Assembly: GCA_038049695.1 (NCBI GenBank)
Contig: CP142456.1
Coordinates: 77,709,422 to 77,773,421, forward strand
DNA from: Cinnamomum chago
Lineage: Eukaryota; Streptophyta; Magnoliopsida; Laurales; Lauraceae
Length of the DNA: 64,000 nt
Reading direction: 5' to 3'
The position numbers and the translations under genes were made by a program. Of the stretch, positions 1 to 11,274 are shown one piece after another. Every line of letters begins with the position of its first letter. Positions within the stretch are counted from its first letter, which is position 1. The notes below the pieces were generated by a model, which was given only the letters and a program-made list of their open reading frames with translations, ran no database searches and had not been told where the DNA came from.

Positions 1-841
1 TTTCAGTCTCTCTTCGTTCTGTTCGAGTCTCTGGCGTTTCCGGATTTTTCATGGTATTTGAAGGGATTCTGAGGTTTTTGATCTCAATCTACTGTATTTC
101 TCTTTACATTTCTTCGTTGATCTGTTTTTTTTTTTTTTTTTTTTTTGAGCTTTCTGCGTTTGATTCGTTTCTAAATCAACAAGCGACACATCTTATCCTG
201 ATTTCTTGGAATTTAAGTTCAAGTTTGTGTTTGCGACAGCTTTCCACGGTATTTGTTTGCACGGTGATCTCACTTTCTGCGAAACTGGAAACTGAATGCT
301 TTCATTTTTACACAGTTTCAGTTTCTGTTGAGACTTAAAGACGAAGCATTTTTTCACGGTGAAATGTGCTTCCAAACAAGATGCATGAAATGGATTTCTA
401 GCCTTTCGTGTCAATTGTGCGAAAAATATTGTTAACTCGGAACAATGGAAGATCATTCTCCATGGAATCTTCTTTCATTTTTGTGTTTTTTGAGGGCTTG
501 AGTCTGTAATTCCTTTCCGTTTGTTTGTCGTCTTCTTCTATACTGATGCATGGATTTTTGAATTAATTGCGGAATCTGCAGGCATTGTGTGAGTTCAAGC
601 AGATTTGTTGTGAATCTTCTTGCATTTGGGAGGATAGGCTAAGCCATTTGTCAGACGAACTTGTGAAAACTATAGATCTTTGAAGATTTTGGATAGAGCA
701 GTGTATAGATTAATCGATTTTCTACTGCCTTCAGGCGTTTCAAAAAACCCTAGGTTTGCTCATTTTAAGGAATAGAAAGGTCTGGGCATTAGATCTGTGA
801 AGTTACAGTAGGTAATTAGACTGCCTGTAGCTGCTTCTATC
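1..841 (+). other. 5' leader of the aspartate kinase gene, with a probable leader intron
   Basis: This region runs up to the AK start codon. A plausible leader intron has its GT donor at 54-55 and a CTGCAG acceptor ending at 581. The pyrimidine-rich interior with a poly-T run at 125-146 fits an intron. If it is spliced, the leader from 582 to 841 contains no ATG, so the ATG at 842 is the first start codon, which supports that start. A telobox-like AAACCCTA lies near 746. The transcription start is not visible and may lie before the window. Confidence 0.55.
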
Positions 842-3800
842 ATGGAAGTTTCTATGAGAGTTGGCAGTGTTGAAACTCCTTGTGCTGGGTTCGGAAAGAA
901 CTGGTTGTTAGTTTCGTCCAGGCAGCTTGAATTTGCAGCATCAGTTGCTTCGGCTGCTGGATTCTTATGTAGACGGAGAGTTGGCGCTTGTGGAAGAAGA
1001 GGTTTGAAAATCAGCTGCGAGGGAGGAGTGGTTGCTGTGGTTGACAAGGTTGAGACTTTGGATCTAAGTGCTGATGGAAATGTCGGGCAATTGACTAGCG
1101 TAATGAAGTTTGGTGGTTCTTCTCTGGCATCAGCTGAACGAATGAGGGAGGTTGCGGAACTCATTCTCAGTTTCCCAGAAGAAAGGCCTGTAATAGTTCT
1201 CTCTGCTATGGGAAAGACCACCAACAAACTTCTAAATGTATGTTGCTTGCGCTATGTTTTTTCCTCTCTTAAGTACATTTTGGTGAGTTTAGGTTATCAC
1301 AATTCACATGATTTAATGCATTGCATAGGCTGGTGAAAAGGCTGTTGCTTGCGGTGTTTCCAATGTATCCGACATTGATGAGTTGAGCTTCATCAAAGAA
1401 TTGCATCTTATGTGAGATCTCAGTCCTTATTCGTATTCTTATGCTTAATGGTGTTCAAAAAGCTTAGTGATGGACTCAACCCGGGTATGTGAACTCGATT
1501 AAAAGTACCAAGTTGAAATTCTAACTTTACAAAAGTAGTAAAAGGAAAAGGCCAAGTTGATTGATTTGGCTAAATCTTGATTAAATTGGTAGATTTTTCA
1601 TTGACTTGGTTCCATTATGGAAAATGAAAGCTGATTTCCAGGTTGAGTCCAATCTTTGAAATTGATCATTTGTGGCCATATGTTTGGATCTAGTCTCACC
1701 CTCTATTTTCCTGCTTTTTTTATTTTTCCTTTTGGCTTTATGCAGAACTGTTGATGAGCTTGGAGTAGATAGGTCCACTATTTCTGGTGAGACTTTTTTT
1801 ATTTTTTTATAATTTTTTACTTTTTCAATTTAAGTTGTTCAAAAATTATAATAATATCATTTGGTCTTGAAGTTAATATTTTTATCCTTGTATCAGGACC
1901 TCCATCCTCTGTCTAGATAGTATGCGAACTTTTGGAGCACGAGTGAAATTAGCACCATTTGAGTTTACGTGTTGGTTGATGCCGTTTGATGTTATGCACA
2001 CAAATTACTTGATTGCTAGGTTGTAGTAAATTATTTGGTTTGGAGCTCATATCATGTTGTAGAGAACAAGTAGTACATGAAAAGTGTTTTCTCCTCTTAT
2101 ACGAGTTCTACTGAATTTACTGAATAATAACAACAACAGCCATAGTTGTACATGCTTATTCTATTTTAATGAATTCACTCTCAGTTATAATAATATGTAA
2201 TAATTAATAAGAATTATGATGACATTATTATTGGTATTCCTACTGTTGCTGCAGCAACCCTGTATATGGTAACATTTCTTTTTGAATCTATGAAAACCAT
2301 TACAAAACTTGCCACAACAGTGCCATCCTCTTTACCCTTACCGTTTGTCTAGTTCTAGATGGACAAAATGAACAAAGAGATCTGTTCAATGGTTGACAAA
2401 TTTTGACGAAGACCTAAACACAAACCATACGGTATGACTATTGCTTTGGTGTATTGATACAAGATGCCACAACATTGGAATGGTGTTTGAAAATTGCTTT
2501 CTAGACGACTTACGATATGGTTTATTTGGGCTTATTTGTGTCTCTTTTGCTTATTTTTAGTGATAGTAAATGGATCCCTAACGGGCCTTTTCTCGAGTGC
2601 TAGAGCCCTTCGACAGTAACACTCTTTGTCTAGCAAGAAGGAAGAGGATATGAGCATCTTTTTTTAGTGAGGAGGCTGGTACGACTAAGAGAAAAGGGGA
2701 AAGAGGAGAAATGTAGTTAGAGCAAAACCTTGTACAAAAACTGAAGGGAAGGGAAGCTGGTGGTGGAAGAGGAAAGAAGGGGATACTTGTGGAGGGAAAG
2801 GATGACAGCTTGATGGGAGGAAAGGAGGAAAATGGTTTTGAATAATAAGGAAATAAAAGCAAACCACTGAATTTGTCCCCTGCCGTTGCTCAACTGGTTA
2901 GGGACAGTGTAGGCGTGTGAGTTTGAGTCTCATGCATAAAAGAAAAGGCACTTACTTTGAAAACTGGTAAGAGAGAGCCGATGCCGTGGCATAGTTGGTA
3001 TCATCTTGGTGACATTAGGAGGGAGCATTTTAACACCCCATGCCATAGAGGGAGTAGGTACCATATCAGGCACTGTTGGTTCTATTGTATTAGGACACAT
3101 CATACTGGCTTGTTTCTAGTACTGGGAATCTAAGTTGGATTGTCTTTGTTGTATTCTTTCTTACGGGTATGTGTTCTTTGCGGGAACTTCAGAATGCATT
3201 CCTGGCCAATGGCCTTTCGATACAAAACATCCCATTTTATTTTTCCCGAGGTCATGGTGAACATGGGACTTCCAGTTGCTAAATATCATGGTAGTGGGCC
3301 TAGTAGCTAGTTAAAGACTAATATGAAGTCTCTTGTGTTGTGCCAATGACTTGCATTCTTCATGGGTGGGATACTCTATTAATAACCATCAGATGGTTAT
3401 GTTGCACTTAGTAGGACTCATTAATGCTATAAAGATATTTTGCTTTCCAGATTTCTTGTAAAAATCCATTCTAGCTGTTTGCTAAATATTATTGGAGTTT
3501 TGACAATGTACCTCCAAGTCATGCAGGGGAACTTTGTGTTTGGGAGCTTATGTTACTAGCTAGAGGTAGACCGTCTTAGGAACTGACAAATATACCTTTG
3601 TGGAGAAACCAAATCATGGACTTTTTCAGTGGGTTTTAGATAATGTCCTGCCTAAGCCCCATCATTCTTATCAAAAACCTTCTACGTCTTAGGAAATTAC
3701 ATTTAGAAAAGTGCGTCCGTACATGTTGGTTCTTTCTTTCATTTCCAGTGCCACTCAAAATAAGAAAAATCTTTCTATTTTGTGTTTTGCCGAAGCTTGT

Positions 3801-6800
3801 GTGATGCAATGAAATGCAATGCTGTTGTTTCTAATTGTCTTTCTTATTAATTGTAGCTGATGTTTTCATGCTGATATTTGATTCAGGATTTCTTGAACCG
3901 TCTTTTCCATGAATGATTTGCAGCACAATGAGTATTTGCTTAAAAGGAAACTTAAGAGTATATGCCCCTTTTTGTCCACGAGGGACTGAAACTCACTCAC
4001 CCATGCACACTACACATCCCTGACTAGCTTAGCAACATCCAGGGATGCTTGGATGTTATTGTTGGTCACATTTCAGTTGTGCCCGTTGTGCACAATCATG
4101 AGAAGATTTTAATTGACATGTACCTCTTAATCTTTTCCGAACCACATACTTGTTTTATTGGTTCTGATTATTCCCTCTATATGTGACTAAATATTTTGGC
4201 TGTTTTGCCTATAATCTATTTTGTTCCACAGTTAAATGAATTGGAACAGCTGCTGAAAGACACCTTAATATTTGGCTGTCACATGTGTTTTGTGTTGTAG
4301 CACATCTTGATGAATTGGAGCAACTTCTGAAAGGAATTGCTATGATGAAAGAGATGACTCTACGTACAAAAGACTATTTAGTTTCATTTGGAGAATGCAT
4401 GTCCACAAGGATTTTTGCTGCATACTTGAATAAAATTGGTGCTAAAGCCCGCCAAGTAAGTTTTATGTGAATTTGTGATCGCTTGTTTTATAATCTATTT
4501 TAGAGTTCAAGTTGGACTGCCATGCTTTGACATATGTAATAAAAGTTGCCCTTATATTTTGTTGCTGTCCAGGCTGGGCCCTAAAGTTCAGTCCCATGGC
4601 CTTGATGTGGGCATTGAACTTAGTTCGATAACTGAAACGTTGGGCTTTGATGTGTATAAACCCAGCCAGGTGCTGGGCCTTCATTGTGTGCTCATATTAG
4701 TTGGATATCAAATAAAATTACTGGGTAGATTTGTTCATCTGGTTGTTTAGACTGTTAATGTAAACAAGCATCATGCATGTGCGAGTTGGGTAGCCTCATG
4801 TAGCTGTCAGGTTTGCTCTTCTTTGTTTCTGTCATTGTCCCTTGGTACTGTCAGGCGGAGGAACTTCCGTTCTGCTTTGTTGGAGTTTGCAATTACTGAC
4901 ATTTGAGAACTGCTTTTTCTACTATTGCTGCTACTTCATTCCATTAAGATTTTACCATCGTTATGACAAATCTCCTTGACATGTGCAAAAAGGGTCTATG
5001 TGGAGCAGTGCTCCTCGAAGAAGACCAATGCATGCAACCGTAGCACAAGAGTCGAGATTTGGGTCAGCCAAGAAGCTGCTGGGATATTCTGTTTACAGTT
5101 TACGTTGATATCTTTTCACCTTTCACAGCTTGCTGCTGCAATTTGCAACGATCCTGCATTCCAGTATTTACTATTTTGTGTGATATATGCATGTTTTTAT
5201 GGGTTATACCTACCATGTAGAAGGCACAATGTCAAAGGCATAACACATCTAGGGTCACTTACTATTAAGACCTGACATTGACATGAGGACCAAAAAAAAA
5301 AAAAAATTTGATCATGTTGGGTATTGTTTTGTTATATTTAGAAAAAGCATGCCTGGCTGTGGTCAACATTGATACCTGATTTAAAAATTCTCATTTGGTG
5401 CAAGATTAAATAACTTTCCTTGCATTTGTAGACTTTTTGGCAAATATCTGATGCTTCGGTCCATGTTATTTGTGTTAGTAGAGCATGCTGGTATGATACA
5501 TGATGACAGTGAGTGATATATCTGTCCGTTTTTATGCAGTATGATGCATTTCATATTGGCTTTATAACCACAGACGACTTCACTAATGCTGACATACTAG
5601 AAGCAACATATCCTGCTGTGGCAAAGAGATTGCATGGAGATTGGATTCTTGATCCTGCAATTCCCATTGTTACTGGCTTCCTTGGAAAGGTCTTTCACTG
5701 CTAATCTGCTTCATAAATTTTATTTATTTATTTTATCCTACTTCAGTTCAACCGTATTTTAACATTTTCGCATATGATCTGCTAACTTCAGGGGTGGAAA
5801 TCTTGTGCTGTGACCACCTTAGGCCGGGGTGGGAGTGATTTGACAGCTACTACGATTGGTAAAGCCTTGGGATTACGAGAGATTCAGGTCTATATCGAAA
5901 CTTAAGTGTATTAAAAATAGTTTTTTATTTTTTTTTATTTTTGCACACACACACTCTATTACACATTGCTTCCATTTTTAGGTGGGAATGATTTTTGGCA
6001 TTTTCTTCTTTGATTTGCATCGTTATGAATAACTTACACTGACCATTAAAAAAAAAAAAGGAATAACTTATAGCGGTAAACTACCTGTTTACTTAATAAA
6101 TCTAATTTGACTGCATTGGTGTCTATGGTCCTAGTCATTAAGGGCATGCTTGGTATCATTCTAGGAATGTTTCATTCTGAAATGAATAAAGAAAAACTTG
6201 TTTGGTAGGCATTTTGTGAGATAGAATATCTAGAGAGAAGAGGGGGAAATGGGAGATAGAGGAGGGATTTTAGAGATGTGCAGAAAGAGTGAGAAAATGC
6301 CTGCCAAAATATGTTTTTCTTCATTCATTCTCAGAATGAAACATTCCCAGAGTGATGCCAAATAGGCCTTAAACTGCTAGAATCAGATGTAGAGTCTCAG
6401 TGACCAAGGAAACAATCCCCACTGATAGATAAAAGGCCACTTCATTGAGACAATCTGCACCAACAGTGCTAACGCCAGAAACCTTGCGGAAACAGTACAC
6501 ATTTCATCTGGAAAGGCTTCGACGAAGAGGCTTATTGCCCCATGAGTCATGACAATCACCTATTCAATCCTCCCTTTGATTTCTCCTGTCTCTATCCTCC
6601 CTCTAGCTTTTAAATGATTCTTCTTTATTCCAGGTTTAGTTGCTATTGTCTAACTGTCTACGTGTAAGGCTGTTAGAGTAGTATTTTTTTTTTTTTTAGC
6701 TTGCTTGGCATGCAGCCTAGGGATTGATCCCTGGGTGGTATGGTGAGAATGGGAGTCCTATCAACAGGGACTTGCTTATATTATCTAAAACTGCTAGAGA

Positions 6801-9800
6801 ATTTATCATATCCTCCTAGATATACTTCTTGAATGCTGGAATGACTCGTGTTTTTGTAAGTGCAGGGCTGTTGGACATCAGCATTTTATTCCTTTATTTC
6901 TTCATGGATTCTTGCCTAAAATGAACATTTGTCCTCCAAAATTACAATCAATCAGCATCTGCTGTCCTCTTCTGAGATATACCTGAATGAGGGTTGTGGG
7001 CCACTTTTCATTTGTTTGTTTGCATCCCATGGGCTGAATCAGTGGTTTATTGTGGATAAGCTGAAGAGGGGAAAACCAGTATCTGATGTTTTCCCTCCGT
7101 ACAAATCAGTGTTGGTGTTGATCAGAATTTAGCTATAAAACATCCACTATGAGATGATTCTGATTGACTAATAATCCTTTCAATCATAGCAATGATTTAT
7201 GTATGGAAACATTGATCATTACCCCATGTCCAATTTGAGTACAGTTTTAATTTTTTTAACTTACATTTTAGCACTTCCTATTTGGATCTATAATATGATA
7301 TACTTGCGTGCATTCCAAGTATGCTACTTTGTAGTCTTAATTGTTATCTGACAGTGTAACTTTTATAACAGGTGTGGAAGGATGTGGATGGTGTTTTGAC
7401 GTGTGATCCTAATATTTATCCACATGCAGAACCTGTACCATATTTGACATTTGATGAGGCAGCCGAACTTGCTTACTTTGGTGCACAGGTACTTATGGCA
7501 CCTTTTCTTTTCTTGCTAATTTAAAACACTGGAAAGCTGCTGGCGTTTAAATTAAGACTGCCAATTACTATATTGAGCAACTAATAATAAATGGAGGTGA
7601 TTCATTTAAACAGACTCTCTACTCTGTATATCCTAATTCCTAAGCCTAGCATTTCCAAGATTTTATATTGTTAACATAATAATTTCTTGATAATATGAAA
7701 GCCTCATAATTATTTTCTTATTCTGTTAGTACATGTATGCCAGTTTGGAACTAATATGTTGGAATGGCTGACATCTTAAGTAAAAGAATCATGTCGAAAG
7801 TCGAAACACCTTATTAAATTTTTTTTATTGTTAACATAATAACTTGTTGATAATATTTCTACCAAAAACTTGTTGATAATATGAAAGCATGTTACGAGGA
7901 TAAATTGAGCATAAGAGTCATATTGTGTCAAGACTTAAAAATTTTCGTGTAAAATCTGTGTTCCTGCGATATCAAATGTCATGTCATTACTGTACCCTAG
8001 GCTCATTTGAGAGATGGAAACTATATAGAGAATGCTATTTCCGGGACATGTTGGTAACAATCCCTTCTGTGTTCAATACCATATGATGGTTGCTATTTTC
8101 CACGAGCATTTTGGTAATCATATATATATATATATATTTTTTTAATGTCTAAACTACCAAGTTGAGTTTCTGTTGTAAGATTAGTTGCATGTAATCAGTG
8201 ATTAGCAACTATTTTAAATTCTAGTGGGATTAGCCACTTTCTTTGTTAAAAAATTACTTAGTGCCATTTTTCCTATTCTAGGTGTTACATCCTCAATCCA
8301 TGAGACCTGCTAGAGAAGGTGATATTCCTGTTAGGGTCAAGAACTCTTACAACCCTAAAGCTCCAGGTACTCTCATCACCAAATCAAGGGATATGAGTAA
8401 GGTTAGTAGCAAGCAGATTTTCATCTTAGCTTCTATAATGAACAAATCTTGTATTCATAGAAACACTGTTGTATGAAATCCAAGCGGGTTTGAACAAATT
8501 TTTTTACATCCAGGCTGTATTAACCAGCATAGTCTTGAAGCGTAATGTTACTATGTTGGATATAGCGAGCACCAGAATGCTTGGTCAGTTTGGTTTTCTT
8601 GCCAAGGTATGATGCATATAATGACATTTTCAAGTTCTTTTGCTTGACTTCCACTTTGCTGTGTGTTGTTTAAGTGCTATTTGCATCACTCTCTCTGTGC
8701 AGGTCTTTTCCATCTTTGAAGATCTGGGTATCTCTGTTGATGTTGTTGCCACCAGTGAAGTCAGTATTTCCTTGACTTTGGATCCCTCAAAGCTCTGGAG
8801 TAGAGAACTTATTCAGCAGGCAAGCGTATGAACTTACCCTCATTTTTGTTTCCACTGGATGCTTCCTTGCCATTTATTTAACTTCAGTTTTAAGCATTTA
8901 GTATTTGTGCATTGCACACTTACACATGTATTCACACATACACAAGCTGCATTGGGCCTCGCCTTTAAGGAGAGCCGCTTGTACAAAAATACATGGATAG
9001 TTGTAAAAGAAAAGGAATGCCTCTAGGAGAATAACTCAACATGCACATGACCCCTCTAGTTAGTGGACCCACATGATTTTTCGGCCAAATAACGTGTTGC
9101 GTGTCTTTGAATAAGAAGTCACACGTGTGATGTTTACACTCATGAGGTTGTATTTTGTTTGCGTTTGGTATAAACCCTTCATACCAACGTTGTTGGTGTC
9201 CTTGGTTGTAGGCTGTGTTGCCTAGTTATGCTTTCCCTTTTAATGAAATTTTACCTGTCACTGATTAAAAAAAGAAAAATTGGGGAGCCAAACATGGTAT
9301 CATTGGCCAACCTGATTGATGCATGTTGCTTGAGTTTCATTTTGTATTCAGTGACAAAATGTTTATCTAATCTGAATTTACTGGCAAAAATGTGGAGTAC
9401 GTTTCTTTCCAGATGGAGACCTGAACTCCAAAATGTAACTAAGTTAGGCCACCTGAAAACCGATCATTTTCTGTCTTTCCTGGTCTAATGCCTTATGACT
9501 TGATTAAAGCAGACCTGCAAGTTATATTAATTGGTAGATTTTGATTCCCGAAGTATCCTCTTATTGTACTGTTTTATGTACTATGATCTGAAACCACGTG
9601 GACCTTTCTGGTTGTGCAGGAGCTTGATCATGTAGTAGAGGAGCTTGAGAAAATTGCAGTCGTGAATCTTCTGCAACACAGATCTATAATCTCTCTTATT
9701 GGAAATGTGCAACGTTCCTCATTAATACTAGAGAAGGTGAGGCCTACAATTCCATCGTTGGGGTGATCCATCGCGTTTCCATCCTTTGGTGCAACCTTTA

Positions 9801-10703
9801 TTATCCAGACCTTACCACGATGAACATATTTTTGTTGTTGTCGTTGTTGTTGTGGTTGTGGTGGTTACTATTGATTCTTTGAATTCAGTGCATTGCACAG
9901 GCCATTTTCTAATTTGACGGATCCAAAATATTAGTCACCTATAAGTTTGAGGACCTGAAACCAAAGGTTCTTGAAATTTTGTGTACCCTGAAACTAAAGG
10001 TTAGGATCATTTGATCAGCTTGAGATTTATTGTTCCCTTAATCCACTTTGAAAACATTCCATTGCTGAACCTCCGGTGATCGTCATCCATCCCAGTGGCT
10101 AAATGCTCGGGCACCATGTGGACATCATGTAGCGTTATTCAGAAAAAAAGTAACCTACCATCATAATTTGACATTACAAATAATAAAATTATTCCTAATT
10201 GCATGTCCCTGAAAAAAGTCACCAATCTCACTAATACTTCTTAGCCATAGTGCAAGACTACTTCTTAGCCTCAGTGCAAGACCTGAAAATGTTTTAACTG
10301 TTTAGAAATAAGCATCAGAAATCTTCAGTTGACCTTCAAAGTCAATTATGGCATTACTCACAAAGGGCAATCTGAGTATATATCTCCCACGCATTGCGTA
10401 TTGGGACTTGGGAGGGGCAATTTGCGTATTTCTCCCACGCATTGTGTGTTGGGAGTCACCTTACTCTCCATAGGGCAGGTTAATTTGGGCTCTGCTTGCC
10501 CCAGTGAATTCAACATCTTGATAGTAAGTGAGGTCATCACAAAAAAGGAAGGGGCGATTATATTCTAAGTTTTCACTTGTGGAGACATTGGTTTTTGCGG
10601 CCATTATCAGAAGTTACAAGTTCAAATTTTATGTTGTGGCAGGCATTTAATGTGCTGCGAACTAATGGAGTCAATGTTCAAATGATCTCCCAAGGAGCAT
10701 CAA

Positions 10704-10769
<66 letters not shown>

Positions 10770-11274
10770 TGAATGCACAGGGAATCTGTATCTTGGGCCT
10801 AGGTCCATTCCATCATTTTAGGCTGCCACAGCGGATTAAGCAATGGGAGAGGAAAAGAGTTTCGTTGCTGAAAAAATCTCATTGATATTCGTTTTGCAGT
10901 TTATATGGACTGTGGAGTGTTTTTTCTTGTCAGATGGATGTAGTTGAGGTTACTGCATTTCCTATATTTCTGGCCCTGGACCATTGTAGATGGACCCCAC
11001 CTGTATGGAATGGTTGCCCAAACAAACCATGGATTCCTTCCAACAATGCGCCATATATTTTTCCTGTGTATCTATTTTACCTATGTCTTTGTCTACATTG
11101 CCCAACCCCATGGTTATTTGGCAGGTGAACATTTCCTTGATCGTAAATGATAGCGAAGCAGAACAGTGTGTGAGGGCGCTCCATTCCACCTTCTTTGAGC
11201 AAGGTGTTCTCTCTGAACTTGATGCAACTAATGGTTTCCATAATGCCTCTACAAACCACTGTAGTACACATTGA
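842..11274 (+). CDS. AK: Aspartate kinase, monofunctional, lysine-sensitive type, chloroplast (13 coding exons)
   Basis: The enzyme phosphorylates aspartate in plastids, the first step to lysine, threonine, methionine and isoleucine. Exons: 842-1237, 1329-1411, 1746-1786, 4301-4455, 5540-5689, 5792-5887, 7372-7488, 8282-8401, 8514-8606, 8703-8819, 9620-9736, 10643-10705, 11125-11274. They total 1698 nt, or 565 aa, and all phases agree. Residues 1 to about 85 look like a transit peptide (Ser/Ala/Arg-rich, few acidic residues). The kinase domain follows: KFGGSS at 89-94, FITTDD at about 233, GRGGSD at 286-291 and VWKDVDGV from 308. Two ACT regulatory domains cover roughly 400-550, including [17 protein letters not shown] and QMISQGASK. 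There is no homoserine dehydrogenase domain, so this is the monofunctional class, which in plants is lysine-inhibited. Length matches Arabidopsis AK1-AK3 (about 544-569 aa). Large introns 3 (2.5 kb), 6 (1.5 kb) and 11 (0.9 kb) hold repeats. Intron 10 has a GC donor. Confidence 0.97.
2879..2945 (+). mobile_element. tRNA-derived SINE head (fragment) in AK intron 3
   Basis: The segment has an A-box-like TTGCTCAACTGGTTA followed about 30 nt later by a B-box-like GTTTGAGTCTC, the spacing and order of an internal Pol III promoter. A short A-rich stretch follows. No acceptor stem pairs at the ends, so it is not a tRNA gene. A second A-box-like run (TGGCATAGTTGGT) near 2989 may belong to another SINE fragment. 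No target duplication was found. Confidence 0.5.
4236..4259 (+). repeat. Degenerate partial copy of AK exon 4 inside intron 3
   Basis: About 21 of 24 bases match 4310-4333, the part of exon 4 that encodes DELEQLLK, at an offset of 74 bases. A CACAG acceptor-like sequence precedes it at 4227-4231. Splicing to that acceptor would give an early stop in the required phase, so it does not look like a usable alternative exon. Confidence 0.55.
6138..6372. mobile_element. Foldback MITE in AK intron 6
   Basis: The two arms form a long imperfect inverted repeat. The left arm starts AGGGCATGCTTGGTATCATT and includes AATGTTTCATTCTGAAATGA. The right arm, read in reverse complement, starts AAGGCCTATTTGGCATCA and has AATGTTTCATTCTGAGAATG. 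The centre is a purine-rich GAGAGAAGAGGGGGAAATGG-like tract. TTA(A) flanks both ends, possibly a TTA target duplication as in PIF/Harbinger elements, but the exact ends are ambiguous. It has no coding capacity. Confidence 0.75.
8820..8827 (+). promoter_or_regulatory. GC 5' splice site of AK intron 10, with a GT site 6 nt downstream
   Basis: Exon 10 encodes RELIQQ and exon 11 starts ELDHVVEE, as in other plant AKs, which places the junction at CAG|GCAAGC. That fits the known GC-AG donor pattern AG|GCAAGT. A GT at 8826-8827 (AGC|GTATGA) would keep the frame and add Ala-Ser. Confidence 0.8.
10706..10768 (+). repeat. (TC)20(AC)11 microsatellite starting at the 5' splice site of AK intron 12
   Basis: The intron begins GTCTCTCT..., so the donor site and the first 63 bases of the intron are almost entirely dinucleotide repeat. 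TC units run 10707-10746 and AC units 10747-10768. The donor matches consensus only at AAG|GT. Confidence 0.95.

Noticed and set aside
2879-2945. Possible tRNA gene
   Set aside because: A and B boxes are present but the ends do not pair as an acceptor stem; read as a SINE head.
9833-9868. TTG/GTTG repeat in AK intron 11 as an RTE LINE tail
   Set aside because: No reverse-transcriptase motifs upstream; simple repeat alone is not enough.
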